From CAZUZS01 sp964624795 (GTDB lineage: Bacteria > Calditrichota > Calditrichia > RBG-13-44-9): a DNA stretch of 7,857 nucleotides. Made by a program: the position numbers and the translations under genes. The DNA lies in contig CAZUZS010000129.1 in NCBI GenBank assembly GCA_964624795.1, forward strand, positions 1 through 7,857, in the 5' to 3' direction. The notes beneath the pieces are model-generated. The model was not told where the DNA came from, did no database searches, and saw only the letters and a list, made by a program, of their open reading frames with translations. Shown piece by piece: positions 1 to 5,706 of this stretch (its first letter is position 1; each line of letters starts with the position of its first letter).

Positions 1-85
1 GTGCGCTGTTAGTATTCTCAAATAATTTGCCTTTCAATCCTCAAAATAAATCTTCGTGAACTATTTCTTCCGCTGCGCTTTTCCG
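1..85. repeat. Dispersed 85-bp repeat, copy 1
   Basis: This stretch matches 4470-4554 in the same orientation and without gaps. I count 72 identical bases of 85, including an uninterrupted 30-bp identical core (47-76 here, 4516-4545 there) that starts TAAATCTTCGTGAAC. The copy may extend upstream of the window. In the frame read by the short ORF at 4413 this copy has an in-frame TAG, and the 13 differences are spread over all three codon positions. The conservation therefore looks like that of a DNA or RNA element rather than a peptide. The element type is not recognised. Confidence 0.85.
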
Positions 86-150
86 CAGGTTCAGGTGACG
101 ATTGACCATTCACTTTTGTGGATTCGCCATTCACCGTTTGCAGTTCACTG

Positions 151-178
151 ATCATTGTTCATTGCTCATTGATCATTG
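151..178. repeat. 7-bp tandem repeat (NTCATTG) x4
   Basis: Four consecutive heptamers of the form NTCATTG (A, T, C, A in the first place) run head to tail and overlap the first unit of the 21-bp array that follows. Since 21 is three times 7, the two arrays may share an origin by slippage; that is inference. Looser CCATTCAC-like copies lie just upstream at about 107-134. Confidence 0.8.
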
Positions 179-343
179 TCGCACGTTACATTGCCATTCC
201 TGAGGGTTACAGCGCCGTTCCCGGAGGCTACATCGTCATTCCCGAGGCTTACAATGCCGTTCCCGGACGTTATAGTGCCGTTCCTGGGGGTTACATTGCG
301 ATTCCCGATGCTTACATTGCTGTTCCCGAACCTTGCAATGCAA
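176..343. repeat. 21-bp tandem repeat array, 8 units
   Basis: Eight adjacent 21-bp units start at 176, 197, 218, 239, 260, 281, 302 and 323. The consensus is close to TTCCCGAGGCTTACATTGCC plus one variable base. The first and last units are the most diverged, and 344-364 may be a decayed ninth. Because the unit is a multiple of three, several frames stay open and translate to heptapeptide repeats on both strands (for example IPEAYNA-like on plus, GNxxVxx-like on minus). No frame has a convincing ribosome site or recognisable protein, so I treat it as a minisatellite-like repeat and not a gene. Confidence 0.85.
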
Positions 344-670
344 TCCATGCCGTTCACCCTGATCTTCCGCTGTGTTCCGGAACCCTTCCGGACCTGCCCC
401 CCAGACAAACTGATGCCTTCTCAGTCTTGAATATTCTGAAATAATCCCGATCAGACGCAGAGGCGCAACGCCTATGCGTTAAATAGATTCATGCCAATTT
501 TCGGGGGCCATGCATACCGCTCGAATCGACAATACAAATTGATAATTAAATCATGAAAATTTTGCGATTATTTTATTGCCTGCGCTTTGGCGCTCGATTA
601 TCATTTATTCAATTCCTGTGAAGCACCACACTACTCAGATCGGCGGCAAAGGTCATGGATACATTATTTA
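344..670. other. Intergenic stretch without a supported gene
   Basis: Positions 1-670 contain no credible coding sequence. After the tandem repeats this part holds the stem-loop at 455-479, a small GCGC-TTTG-GCGC hairpin at 582-593, and an A+T-rich motif at 558-576 that matches 4283-4301 at 18 of 19 bases. It lies downstream of the minus-strand gene ending at 671. I see no classical hairpin plus U-tract terminator for that gene. Confidence 0.6.
455..479. other. Perfectly spaced stem-loop
   Basis: ACGCA (455-459) pairs with TGCGT (475-479) and AGGCG (461-465) pairs with CGCCT (469-473), separated by a single G/A mismatch and closed by a 3-base CAA loop. The result is a compact 10-bp hairpin. 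Neither strand has a T-run after it, so it is not a standard intrinsic terminator. It could be a REP-like element or an mRNA 3'-end structure for the gene ending at 671. Confidence 0.55.
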
Positions 671-1585
671 TTAATCTAAGGATACCATTATTTTACCATA
701 TTTATATTTATTCGGTACAAGGCTGTAACAAGGCGGCTCCCCTCTGTGTATTTCATCCCAATTATTACGAATAAATAATCTCATTTCTGCTGTCAGTAAG
801 GAGTCTTGAGATGGAAATAAGAAAGAGGGAGCAACTATATATTCACCTGCCTGCATAGGGTAAAAAATTCCATTTCTCCAGTCTCCAACAGGAATCTCGA
901 TCTTTTTGGATGTTTCATATATTTCATGTGGCTCTATTAGCCATTCCCACTCTAACGGGTGTAACGTTCCATCGAACCGAGGGACACCAAATGAATAATG
1001 ATCGGGACTATGAAAGAAACCAAGGTAGCCCAATCCGTTATTCACAGCACCTTCCGGAACGTTTAAAACGGTCGATTTGGTTGAAACATTTCTTACCGAT
1101 CCTGTAACAAAAACCGAGTCTCCCGGCCTGCATATTGGTGTATCTACAGAACATGTGACTTCAATTAGTTGTTTTAATACCATCTCTTTAAGAGTGCCGT
1201 CAGCCATTACATCAAGGGAGTCCCAAATAACCTGTCCTTTACATAAAGCGATAGAAAGGGAGTCCAGACTATAATCATATAGGAAAAATCTGATTTTATA
1301 TTTTCCGGAATAAATTGTATCAGCTTCGTCGAATTTGAAGGTAAATGTGCCATTAGAATCTGAACCTAATCCTTTTGCCAGGCTGTCAATGAAAATAAGA
1401 CAGTTACTGTGTTCAATCTGATTTTCGAGAAAGACCTGGCCGGTCAATTTGTTGCTGAACGTTAGTTCTTTGACCTCACTTGTAGGAGACAATATATCAG
1501 CTTTTCGGTCACAACTTATAACATATATCAACAAAGCTATAAGAAGGAATAAGAATTTTAATGGTGAGAGAACAGGGATGTTCAT
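671..1585 (-). CDS. Two-domain lipoprotein of unknown function
   Basis: A 304-residue protein, probably anchored in the cell envelope. The N-terminus has a hydrophobic stretch (about 11-24) ending in a lipobox-like VISC, with the lipidated cysteine predicted at C25. Residues about 48-140 contain LTGQVFLE and GSDSNGTFTF segments, resembling the carboxypeptidase-regulatory-like beta-sandwich ('G.V ... G..SD.nG.F.F'). Residues about 141-304 start VTCSVDTPICRPGDSVFVTG and look like an Ig-like or BsuPI-like beta domain with an 'AGEYIVAPSF' strand. No catalytic motif is visible, so function is unknown. The start is firm: GGGGAGGT (1590-1597) sits 5 bases upstream of ATG. It is the last of three minus-strand lipoprotein genes, 162 bp after its neighbour. 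Both this gene and the one at 2755 begin in the context TAGATATGAA. Envelope location and domain resemblance are inferences from sequence pattern. Confidence 0.85.
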   Translation of the reverse strand: MNIPVLSPLKFLFLLIALLIYVISCDRKADILSPTSEVKELTFSNKLTGQVFLENQIEHSNCLIFIDSLAKGLGSDSNGTFTFKFDEADTIYSGKYKIRFFLYDYSLDSLSIALCKGQVIWDSLDVMADGTLKEMVLKQLIEVTCSVDTPICRPGDSVFVTGSVRNVSTKSTVLNVPEGAVNNGLGYLGFFHSPDHYSFGVPRFDGTLHPLEWEWLIEPHEIYETSKKIEIPVGDWRNGIFYPMQAGEYIVAPSFLFPSQDSLLTAEMRLFIRNNWDEIHRGEPPCYSLVPNKYKYGKIMVSLD

Positions 1586-1747
1586 ATCTACCTCCCCAAT
1601 TTTAATAATGTTAACGCGCTGAATAAACCAACCGCAACGTACAACGGCTATACACTTTGAGTATCACCACAACCACCCTCGGATCAATGAAACAATTCAA
1701 AAAAAGGATGCGTCAGCGTTCCAATCAATCGGCGCGACATCATGCAA

Positions 1748-2755
1748 TTATTCTTTAAAATACTTATAAACAGAACCTCTCCAATCCAAAGCCCAACCTA
1801 ATCCTTCATTAATAAAATATAAATCCTTAAAATTAACATGAAGGCTGTCTGGACTATATTGAATTTCCCAATCCCATCCCCCATTCTCGGAGTAGAAAAT
1901 CGACCACCAACCACTTACCCAACCAATATTTTCATTTACGAACCACACGGAAGTCAGATTATTATCAGATAAAGAATCCTGCCGCGTCCATGTGTTTCCG
2001 CCATCGTTGGTATGAAAAATCGGAGACTCAGATTCCATCATTGAGCTGGGCGCGACCATCGATGTAAGCCAGCCATGAGTTTGGTTTAAGAAAAACATAG
2101 CTGTTTGCCACCTTGGTTTATCATTCATTGTAACAGCAAGCCAACTTTGGCCAGCATCCAATGATTTAAGCATATAATCACCAATATATGGAATCGAGTA
2201 AACCGTGTTTCTATCAATCACTGATAAAAGGGCTGTTCCTCCAATCGCCCATGAATATTGAATATTCCAGGATTCTCCACCATCGTTTGAATGTATGATT
2301 TCCCCATAATTATTTACAGCCCACCCTCTGCTCCCATCAGCGAATTGGATATCCGTAAACAATTTCTTACTGTTTTCATCTTCATAGACATTTTTCCAAG
2401 TGTTCCCTCCATCTACTGTTTTGAGTATGCAACTGTTGGAACCGCATGCCCATCCTGTTCGATCATCTATAAAAAACACACACCGAAGGTCGGCATGTAC
2501 ACCGCTTTTTTGAATATCCCAGGTAAAACCGCCATCATTTGTATTTAGAATTCTCCCCCCGTCACCAACAATCCAACCATTCTTTGAATCAGAAAAATGA
2601 ATAGAATATGACCATATACTATCTTCATCGACATGTATTCGATACCAATCTAAATTGGTATATTTTGAAACCTGGTTGGAGATAGGATCTTTTGACATTT
2701 CACATTGAAATATGATGAAGATGATAAAAACCAGAGCTACACGTGTCCGTTTCAT
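1748..2755 (-). CDS. Ycf48/BNR-type beta-propeller lipoprotein
   Basis: A 335-residue secreted protein with a repeat pattern typical of Ycf48-like/BNR (sortilin-type) beta-propellers. Six 'T.DGG.TW' Asp-box-like motifs are visible: NTNDGGFTW (71-79), KTVDGGNTW (112-120), HSNDGGESW (155-163), KSLDAGQSW (197-205), HTNDGGNTW (248-256) and YSENGGWDW (288-296). Each blade also has a GW strand (NGWIVG 59, TGWACG 100, RGWAVN 143, HGWLTS 227, IGWVSG 277, LGWALD 319). The signal region ends IIFQC; Q before cysteine C18 is unusual for a lipobox, so lipidation is likely but not certain. Ycf48 itself assists photosystem II assembly, but most bacterial relatives are uncharacterised secreted proteins, so no specific role is assigned. 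GAGG (2763-2766) lies 7 bases before ATG. There is no C-terminal sorting domain. It follows the PrcB-like gene with a 377-bp gap from the latter's stop and probably has its own promoter. Confidence 0.9.
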   Translation of the reverse strand: MKRTRVALVFIIFIIFQCEMSKDPISNQVSKYTNLDWYRIHVDEDSIWSYSIHFSDSKNGWIVGDGGRILNTNDGGFTWDIQKSGVHADLRCVFFIDDRTGWACGSNSCILKTVDGGNTWKNVYEDENSKKLFTDIQFADGSRGWAVNNYGEIIHSNDGGESWNIQYSWAIGGTALLSVIDRNTVYSIPYIGDYMLKSLDAGQSWLAVTMNDKPRWQTAMFFLNQTHGWLTSMVAPSSMMESESPIFHTNDGGNTWTRQDSLSDNNLTSVWFVNENIGWVSGWWSIFYSENGGWDWEIQYSPDSLHVNFKDLYFINEGLGWALDWRGSVYKYFKE

Positions 2756-2790
2756 ATCTAATCCTCACAAATATCACTAAAATTTAAAGA

Positions 2791-2853
2791 ATTATAACCC
2801 CATTGCTAAGCTAGTGCACAAACCGGACTTCCCGAAATAGACAAAGCCGGTTT
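2791..2853 (-). promoter_or_regulatory. Candidate promoter and inverted repeat for the propeller gene
   Basis: On the minus strand TATAAT (2796-2791) is a perfect -10 match about 35 bases before the ATG at 2755, but the upstream -35 region is poor (TTGTGC with a 19-base spacer). Just upstream of it AAACCGG (2820-2826) and CCGGTTT (2847-2853) form a 7-bp inverted repeat separated by 20 bases. It could be an operator-like site or the remains of a terminator from the upstream gene. No T-run follows it on the minus strand. Confidence 0.35.
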
Positions 2854-2991
2854 AACCAAATCACTTCCCCAAAGGCCCCAGGCCCCACTCTTCAAATAAG
2901 GCAATAGTTGCATTGCATTTTTTTATTGCACTGATTAATGTGCTTTGCCATGAGTTGTTTTACCTTCGAATCTGGTTGAAGCATTGCATAG

Positions 2992-3111
2992 CTAATCTAT
3001 TGTGCAATCAGCCTTATTCAGGAAAACTAAAGACAAATGAACAGAATTCTTGAATAGGTCTCCGGGATTTTTCTTCTTTGTTTTATTTTCATCAAGTTCA
3101 ATTTTCGCCAT
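2992..3111 (-). CDS. Possible 39-residue small ORF
   Basis: An ATG-to-TAG ORF starts 20 bases after the stop of the PrcB-like lipoprotein on the same strand. The product begins MAKIELDENKTKKKNPG, which is hydrophilic and lysine-rich, and ends in a short hydrophobic patch (VHLSLVFL) and CTID. Ribosome-site support is weak (only a GGA about 6 bases before the ATG) and I recognise no family. Position and residue composition are compatible with a small co-transcribed gene or the head of a truncated one, but a chance ORF of this size is entirely possible. Confidence 0.25.
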   Translation of the reverse strand: MAKIELDENKTKKKNPGDLFKNSVHLSLVFLNKADCTID

Positions 3112-3131
3112 AAAGATCCGTTCACTCTTTA

Positions 3132-4025
3132 CTAATCAATGAAAAGGAGTTGTTGTATTTCTTTTAAATATATATGCGATTTCTCTTTTTTGATCGCAAC
3201 AAAATAACAGGGATTCCCAGGATCCGGAAACGTGCCACCCCAATAATATTGCTGCCCAATCACCGAGAGACTATCTGCCTTTAATAAAAGTGCACCAATC
3301 TCAAGAGGTATTGCGGTGTATATCTCATTCATAATAATTCCGATTAAAAGTGAATCTGTATAGTTGAAATCGGGAAAAGTAAAGGGCATATATGTCGCAG
3401 TTGTATCCAAGAACGCCCTTTGATCTTCTTCGTTTCTCAAAACAATAAGTTCCGGATTGGGAGAATTTGAATAAAAGACATGATGACCCTCAATGACTGT
3501 TCTAAAAGGCATGCTCTTTATACTATCGCATTCATTTATATCTGTTAATTTCTTAAGCCTGAATTCCCCATCTATTTTGGGGATGGATACAAAACAACAT
3601 GGAATAGAAAACGGGAAACGTTCGTCATTGGTTTTAAATATGCTCGCGAATATATTTATTTCATTTACAGTTGTATCCATTAGAATTGAATCGATCGAGA
3701 AAATTGAATTCGCCCTGACTGGTTGATCATAAATTATTCCAATCAGGTTTAAAGAATCATAAGATGCAAAACTTGGAAACCAGGTAATTACTGAGGTTGT
3801 ATCCAGAAAATTCTGTTCATCTTGCGGATCTTTTAATACCACTAACTGCAATTTATCATTTTCCACTGATAAAGCTCGATAATGCATATCAATTTTAAAA
3901 GGTACTTTAATAACAGATTTCTGAATTTTATTCTTATTTTCTGCACCATTTTGAAGGCCGGAAAAATCTTTTCTGCAAGATAGGAACATTAAAGTTAAAA
4001 GTACTAATAAGGGAAGAGTTTTCAT
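3132..4025 (-). CDS. Lipoprotein with duplicated PrcB-like domain
   Basis: A 297-residue predicted lipoprotein: hydrophobic segment 4-16, lipobox MFLSC, lipid cysteine C17. The mature part is an internal duplication of about 118 residues (about 40-160 and 171-290). VPFK (41-44) matches MPFR (172-175), LQLVVLKDPQDEQNFLDTT (59-77) matches PELIVLRNEEDQRAFLDTT (191-209), DSLNLIGII (90-98) matches DSLLIGII (224-231), and IPCCFVSIPK (141-150) matches NPCYFVAIKK (271-280). The order 'eLivl.n.eeq..fl ... pdF..sLLIGI ... nPC.fVaI.k' resembles the PrcB C-terminal domain seen in protease-complex and other envelope proteins; this is a pattern judgement. The start is placed at 4025 and not at the upstream in-frame TTG (4037), because that TTG-GAG overlaps the GGAG ribosome site itself. 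It is the first gene of the minus-strand lipoprotein cluster. Function unknown. Confidence 0.88.
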   Translation of the reverse strand: MKTLPLLVLLTLMFLSCRKDFSGLQNGAENKNKIQKSVIKVPFKIDMHYRALSVENDKLQLVVLKDPQDEQNFLDTTSVITWFPSFASYDSLNLIGIIYDQPVRANSIFSIDSILMDTTVNEINIFASIFKTNDERFPFSIPCCFVSIPKIDGEFRLKKLTDINECDSIKSMPFRTVIEGHHVFYSNSPNPELIVLRNEEDQRAFLDTTATYMPFTFPDFNYTDSLLIGIIMNEIYTAIPLEIGALLLKADSLSVIGQQYYWGGTFPDPGNPCYFVAIKKEKSHIYLKEIQQLLFID

Positions 4026-4031
4026 TTTATT

Positions 4032-4035
4032 CTCC
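4032..4035 (-). promoter_or_regulatory. Ribosome binding site that fixes the start at 4025
   Basis: On the minus strand GGAG (4035-4032) is followed by AATAAA and ATG. It shows that translation begins at 4025. A longer reading from TTG at 4037 would begin inside the ribosome site. Confidence 0.75.
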
Positions 4036-4054
4036 AAGGGGAATTTAATAAACA

Positions 4055-4110
4055 GCTAACATACCGATATTGAATTAGGCAGCTCCCTTCACAGTTGCTT
4101 ACATGTTAGC
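4055..4110. promoter_or_regulatory. 8-bp inverted repeat in the leader of the PrcB-like gene
   Basis: GCTAACAT (4055-4062) and ATGTTAGC (4103-4110) are exact inverted copies separated by 40 bases. On the minus strand they lie between the candidate promoter and the gene, so they could close a hairpin in the mRNA leader or form two half-sites for a DNA-binding protein. No known regulator is recognised. Confidence 0.4.
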
Positions 4111-4112
4111 AA

Positions 4113-4141
4113 ATTATTTTGTCCATATATAGGAAAGACAA
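4113..4141 (-). promoter_or_regulatory. Candidate promoter for the lipoprotein cluster
   Basis: Reading the minus strand, TTGTCT (4141-4136) is followed after 17 bases by AATAAT (4118-4113), matching 4 of 6 and 5 of 6 bases of the sigma-70-type -35 and -10. A start near 4106 would give a leader of roughly 80 bases. Whether this organism uses that consensus is unknown. Confidence 0.4.
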
Positions 4142-4412
4142 TTAAATGCATAAGCCCCTTCATTCACTCTTATTACCCGCATTGTTGGCTGTCCGCTAAA
4201 GTAATCTTAAATCCTGCGTACGATCATTTCTTTGCTGCTTATTATTTAATATTTTTCCGCAATATCTGCAAATGAATTCTTTAATTTTGCGATTTTTTTA
4301 TGGTTCGGGATTTTACATCTGCTTTTTATTTATTGAGGGCTACCTCGCCCAAAAACAATTGTGAAATTCATTTCAGATGATTATATTTCTCTCGACATAA
4401 ACAGGAGCATAA
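4142..4412. other. Divergent intergenic region, no gene seen
   Basis: The 4026-4626 interval separates the minus-strand lipoproteins from the plus-strand respiratory genes. This A+T-rich part contains an AATTTTGCGATT-containing motif (4283-4301) shared with 558-576 and a short GGGC/GCCC inverted repeat (4337-4350) without a flanking T-run. I found no convincing gene or RNA here. Confidence 0.5.
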
Positions 4413-4559
4413 ATGAAATTTATGGCCCGTGTTGTTTCTTCGCAAAATTGCACAGAACGTCTTTCCCCGGTGCACTGCTATTTTTCTCAAAAAATCAGCC
4501 TTTCAATCCTTTATATAAATCTTCGTGAACTATTTCTTCCGCTGCATTTTGCCGGATGA
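4413..4559 (+). CDS. Possible 48-residue ORF overlapping the dispersed repeat
   Basis: ATG at 4413 follows AGGAG (4403-4407) by 5 bases, a better ribosome site than most chance ORFs have. The ORF runs to TGA at 4557-4559 and its last 30 codons lie in the dispersed repeat. The product starts MKFMARVVSSQNC and continues with a repeat-derived LRELFLPLHFAG end. It has no recognisable domain or signal. In repeat copy 1 (1-85) the same frame has a stop and the surrounding start is absent, which argues against a conserved protein. It could instead be a leader ORF for the operon at 4627, or spurious. Confidence 0.2.
   Translation: MKFMARVVSSQNCTERLSPVHCYFSQKISLSILYINLRELFLPLHFAG
4470..4554. repeat. 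Dispersed 85-bp repeat, copy 2
   Basis: Direct, ungapped match to 1-85 (72 of 85 identical, 30-bp identical core at 4516-4545). It ends 72 bases before the start of the CydA-like operon, and the candidate -35 box of that operon (4549-4554) is its final hexamer. The two copies bracket the A+T-rich lipoprotein block. Confidence 0.85.
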
Positions 4560-4576
4560 ATTTTCTTCTATATAAT
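4549..4576 (+). promoter_or_regulatory. Candidate sigma-70-type promoter of the CydA-like operon
   Basis: TTGCCG (4549-4554), a 16-base spacer and a perfect TATAAT (4571-4576) lie upstream of the ATG at 4627. Transcription would start near 4583, giving a leader of about 44 bases. The -35 box coincides with the end of the 85-bp repeat, so the repeat may supply part of the promoter. Confidence 0.55.
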
Positions 4577-4616
4577 TCGCTTCAGCTTGCCGGAAGTGAT
4601 TCTTACCAAATCAAAT

Positions 4617-4621
4617 GGAGG
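4617..4621 (+). promoter_or_regulatory. Ribosome binding site that fixes the start at 4627
   Basis: GGAGG is followed by TTTAT and ATG (4627). An earlier in-frame ATG at 4615 overlaps this ribosome site and has none of its own, so the four extra residues (MEVY) are not used. Confidence 0.85.
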
Positions 4622-4626
4622 TTTAT

Positions 4627-5706
4627 ATGGATCCCACAAAACTCATTCCTGTGCCGGAAGCAATTCCGGCGCCCTCCTGGCTGCTTATGCTTCTGGGATT
4701 ACTGACATTTATGCTGCACATCCTGCTGATCAACGTGGCGCTGGGCGGCAGCATTCTCCTGTTTTTTTCACGCGCAAAAAAGGAGCCGAATCTGCAAACC
4801 GATCTGCACGGCGCGCTGGCACCAAAAATACCGGTCACTTTTGCGTTAGGCATTACACTGGGCGTGGCGCCGCTGCTGTTCCTGCAGGTTCTCTACGGGC
4901 ATTTTTTCTACACCAGCTCGGTGCTGATGGCGGTTTACTGGATTCTGGTCATTCCGCTCCTGATTATTGCCTATTACGGCGCCTATATCCATGTTCGAAA
5001 TTACGGTGTGCGGAATGTTCTGTCCAAAGCGGCGATTGCCGTATCGGCGGTTATCCTGCTCTACATCGCTTTCGCGTATGTCAATAACATGACGCTGATG
5101 CTGCATCCGGCGAAATGGGTTGCCTATTTTGAAAACCGCGGGGGCACCATCCTGAATACCGGGGATGCGACCCTCATTCCCCGCTATTTGCACTTTGTGG
5201 CCGCATCGATTGCAACAGCCGGCTTGCTTTTGGCCATTATCTGGAATTTCAGGAAGAAGAAGGATGCCGAAGCCGCAGATGAAAAAGTCAAGACCGGCCT
5301 GCGGATTTTCGCCATCGCCACCGCGGTGCAGATGGCGGTCGGTTTCTGGTTCCTGCTCTCCCTGCCTTCCGAATTCATCGTGCAGTTCATGGGCCGCAAT
5401 GTGCTGGCTACCATATTCCTTTTTGCCGGGGTTCTGCTGGCAATCGGGGCCATGGTCGGCGGCTTCCTGAACAAATTGCAGTTAACCGTCTGGCATTTCA
5501 CCGGGACGATTATCGCCATGGTGATTACCCGCGCCATCCTGCGATCCATGTATTTGGACGGCACTTTTTCCCTGGGCCAACTGCAGCTTGAGCCGCAATA
5601 TGGCATTATGACGCTCTTTTTTGTTGTTTTCGTGGTCGGTTTGGCCGCCGTAGGATACATGATTAAAACAGCCGTAAACGCCGGGAAAGGAGGGGCCACA
5701 GTATGA
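4627..5706 (+). CDS. CydA-like nine-helix membrane subunit
   Basis: A 359-residue polytopic membrane protein related by pattern to cytochrome bd subunit I (CydA). Helices lie at about 17-48, 68-90, 98-121, 135-152, 187-207, 226-246, 258-279, 284-302 and 326-348. Positive loops (49-67, 122-134, 207-225, C-terminus) put the N-terminus outside, as in CydA. H31 in FMLHILLINVALGG matches CydA H19 (high-spin haem ligand), FALGITLG (72-79) matches FALGVATG, and H189 in RYLHFVAAS matches H186, a haem b558 ligand. The glutamates corresponding to E99, E107 and E445 are absent (VLMAVYWILV; ITRAILRSMYL), and the helix 6-7 loop is far too short to be a Q-loop. It is about two thirds of E. coli CydA length. 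The gene overlaps the next by ATGA, so the two products are probably made together and form a heterodimer. Exact homology to CydA is by-eye alignment; the donor and acceptor are unknown. Confidence 0.8.
   Translation: MDPTKLIPVPEAIPAPSWLLMLLGLLTFMLHILLINVALGGSILLFFSRAKKEPNLQTDLHGALAPKIPVTFALGITLGVAPLLFLQVLYGHFFYTSSVLMAVYWILVIPLLIIAYYGAYIHVRNYGVRNVLSKAAIAVSAVILLYIAFAYVNNMTLMLHPAKWVAYFENRGGTILNTGDATLIPRYLHFVAASIATAGLLLAIIWNFRKKKDAEAADEKVKTGLRIFAIATAVQMAVGFWFLLSLPSEFIVQFMGRNVLATIFLFAGVLLAIGAMVGGFLNKLQLTVWHFTGTIIAMVITRAILRSMYLDGTFSLGQLQLEPQYGIMTLFFVVFVVGLAAVGYMIKTAVNAGKGGATV
5688..5706 (+). promoter_or_regulatory. Translational coupling site (AGGAGG and ATGA overlap)
   Basis: AGGAGG (5688-5693) lies inside the end of the first gene, 9 bases before the ATG at 5703. 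That ATG overlaps the first gene's TGA (5704-5706) by the 4-base sequence ATGA. This arrangement typically couples translation and supports a fixed ratio of the two membrane subunits. Confidence 0.85.

Larger units (their letters stand above)
2756..3131. other. Intergenic stretch, A+T-rich
   Basis: The gap between the propeller lipoprotein and the PrcB-like lipoprotein. It holds a candidate -10 for the former (2791-2796), an inverted repeat just upstream of it (2820-2853), a C-rich patch (about 2865-2888) and, next to the PrcB-like gene, a 39-codon ORF on minus (2992-3111). Several TTGCA/TGCAAT words recur between 2907 and 3010 without a clear structure. No RNA gene or terminator was recognised. 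Confidence 0.5.

Noticed and set aside
176..343. CRISPR array
   Set aside because: The 21-bp units are adjacent with no unique spacers between repeats, and no cas genes are present.
118..444. 108-codon plus-strand ORF across the 21-bp repeats
   Set aside because: It is open only because the unit length is a multiple of three; other frames and the minus strand are equally open, and there is no ribosome site or known domain.
4337..4350. GGGC/GCCC inverted repeat as an intrinsic terminator
   Set aside because: The stem is only 4 bp with no T-run on either strand.
1..4554. Insertion sequence or transposon with the 85-bp repeats as ends
   Set aside because: The repeats are direct and not inverted, no transposase or integrase lies between them, and no target-site duplication is visible.
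4587..5087. Plus-strand 166-codon ORF overlapping the first CydA-like gene in another frame
   Set aside because: It lacks a ribosome site and membrane pattern, while the 4627 frame has GGAGG and nine helices.
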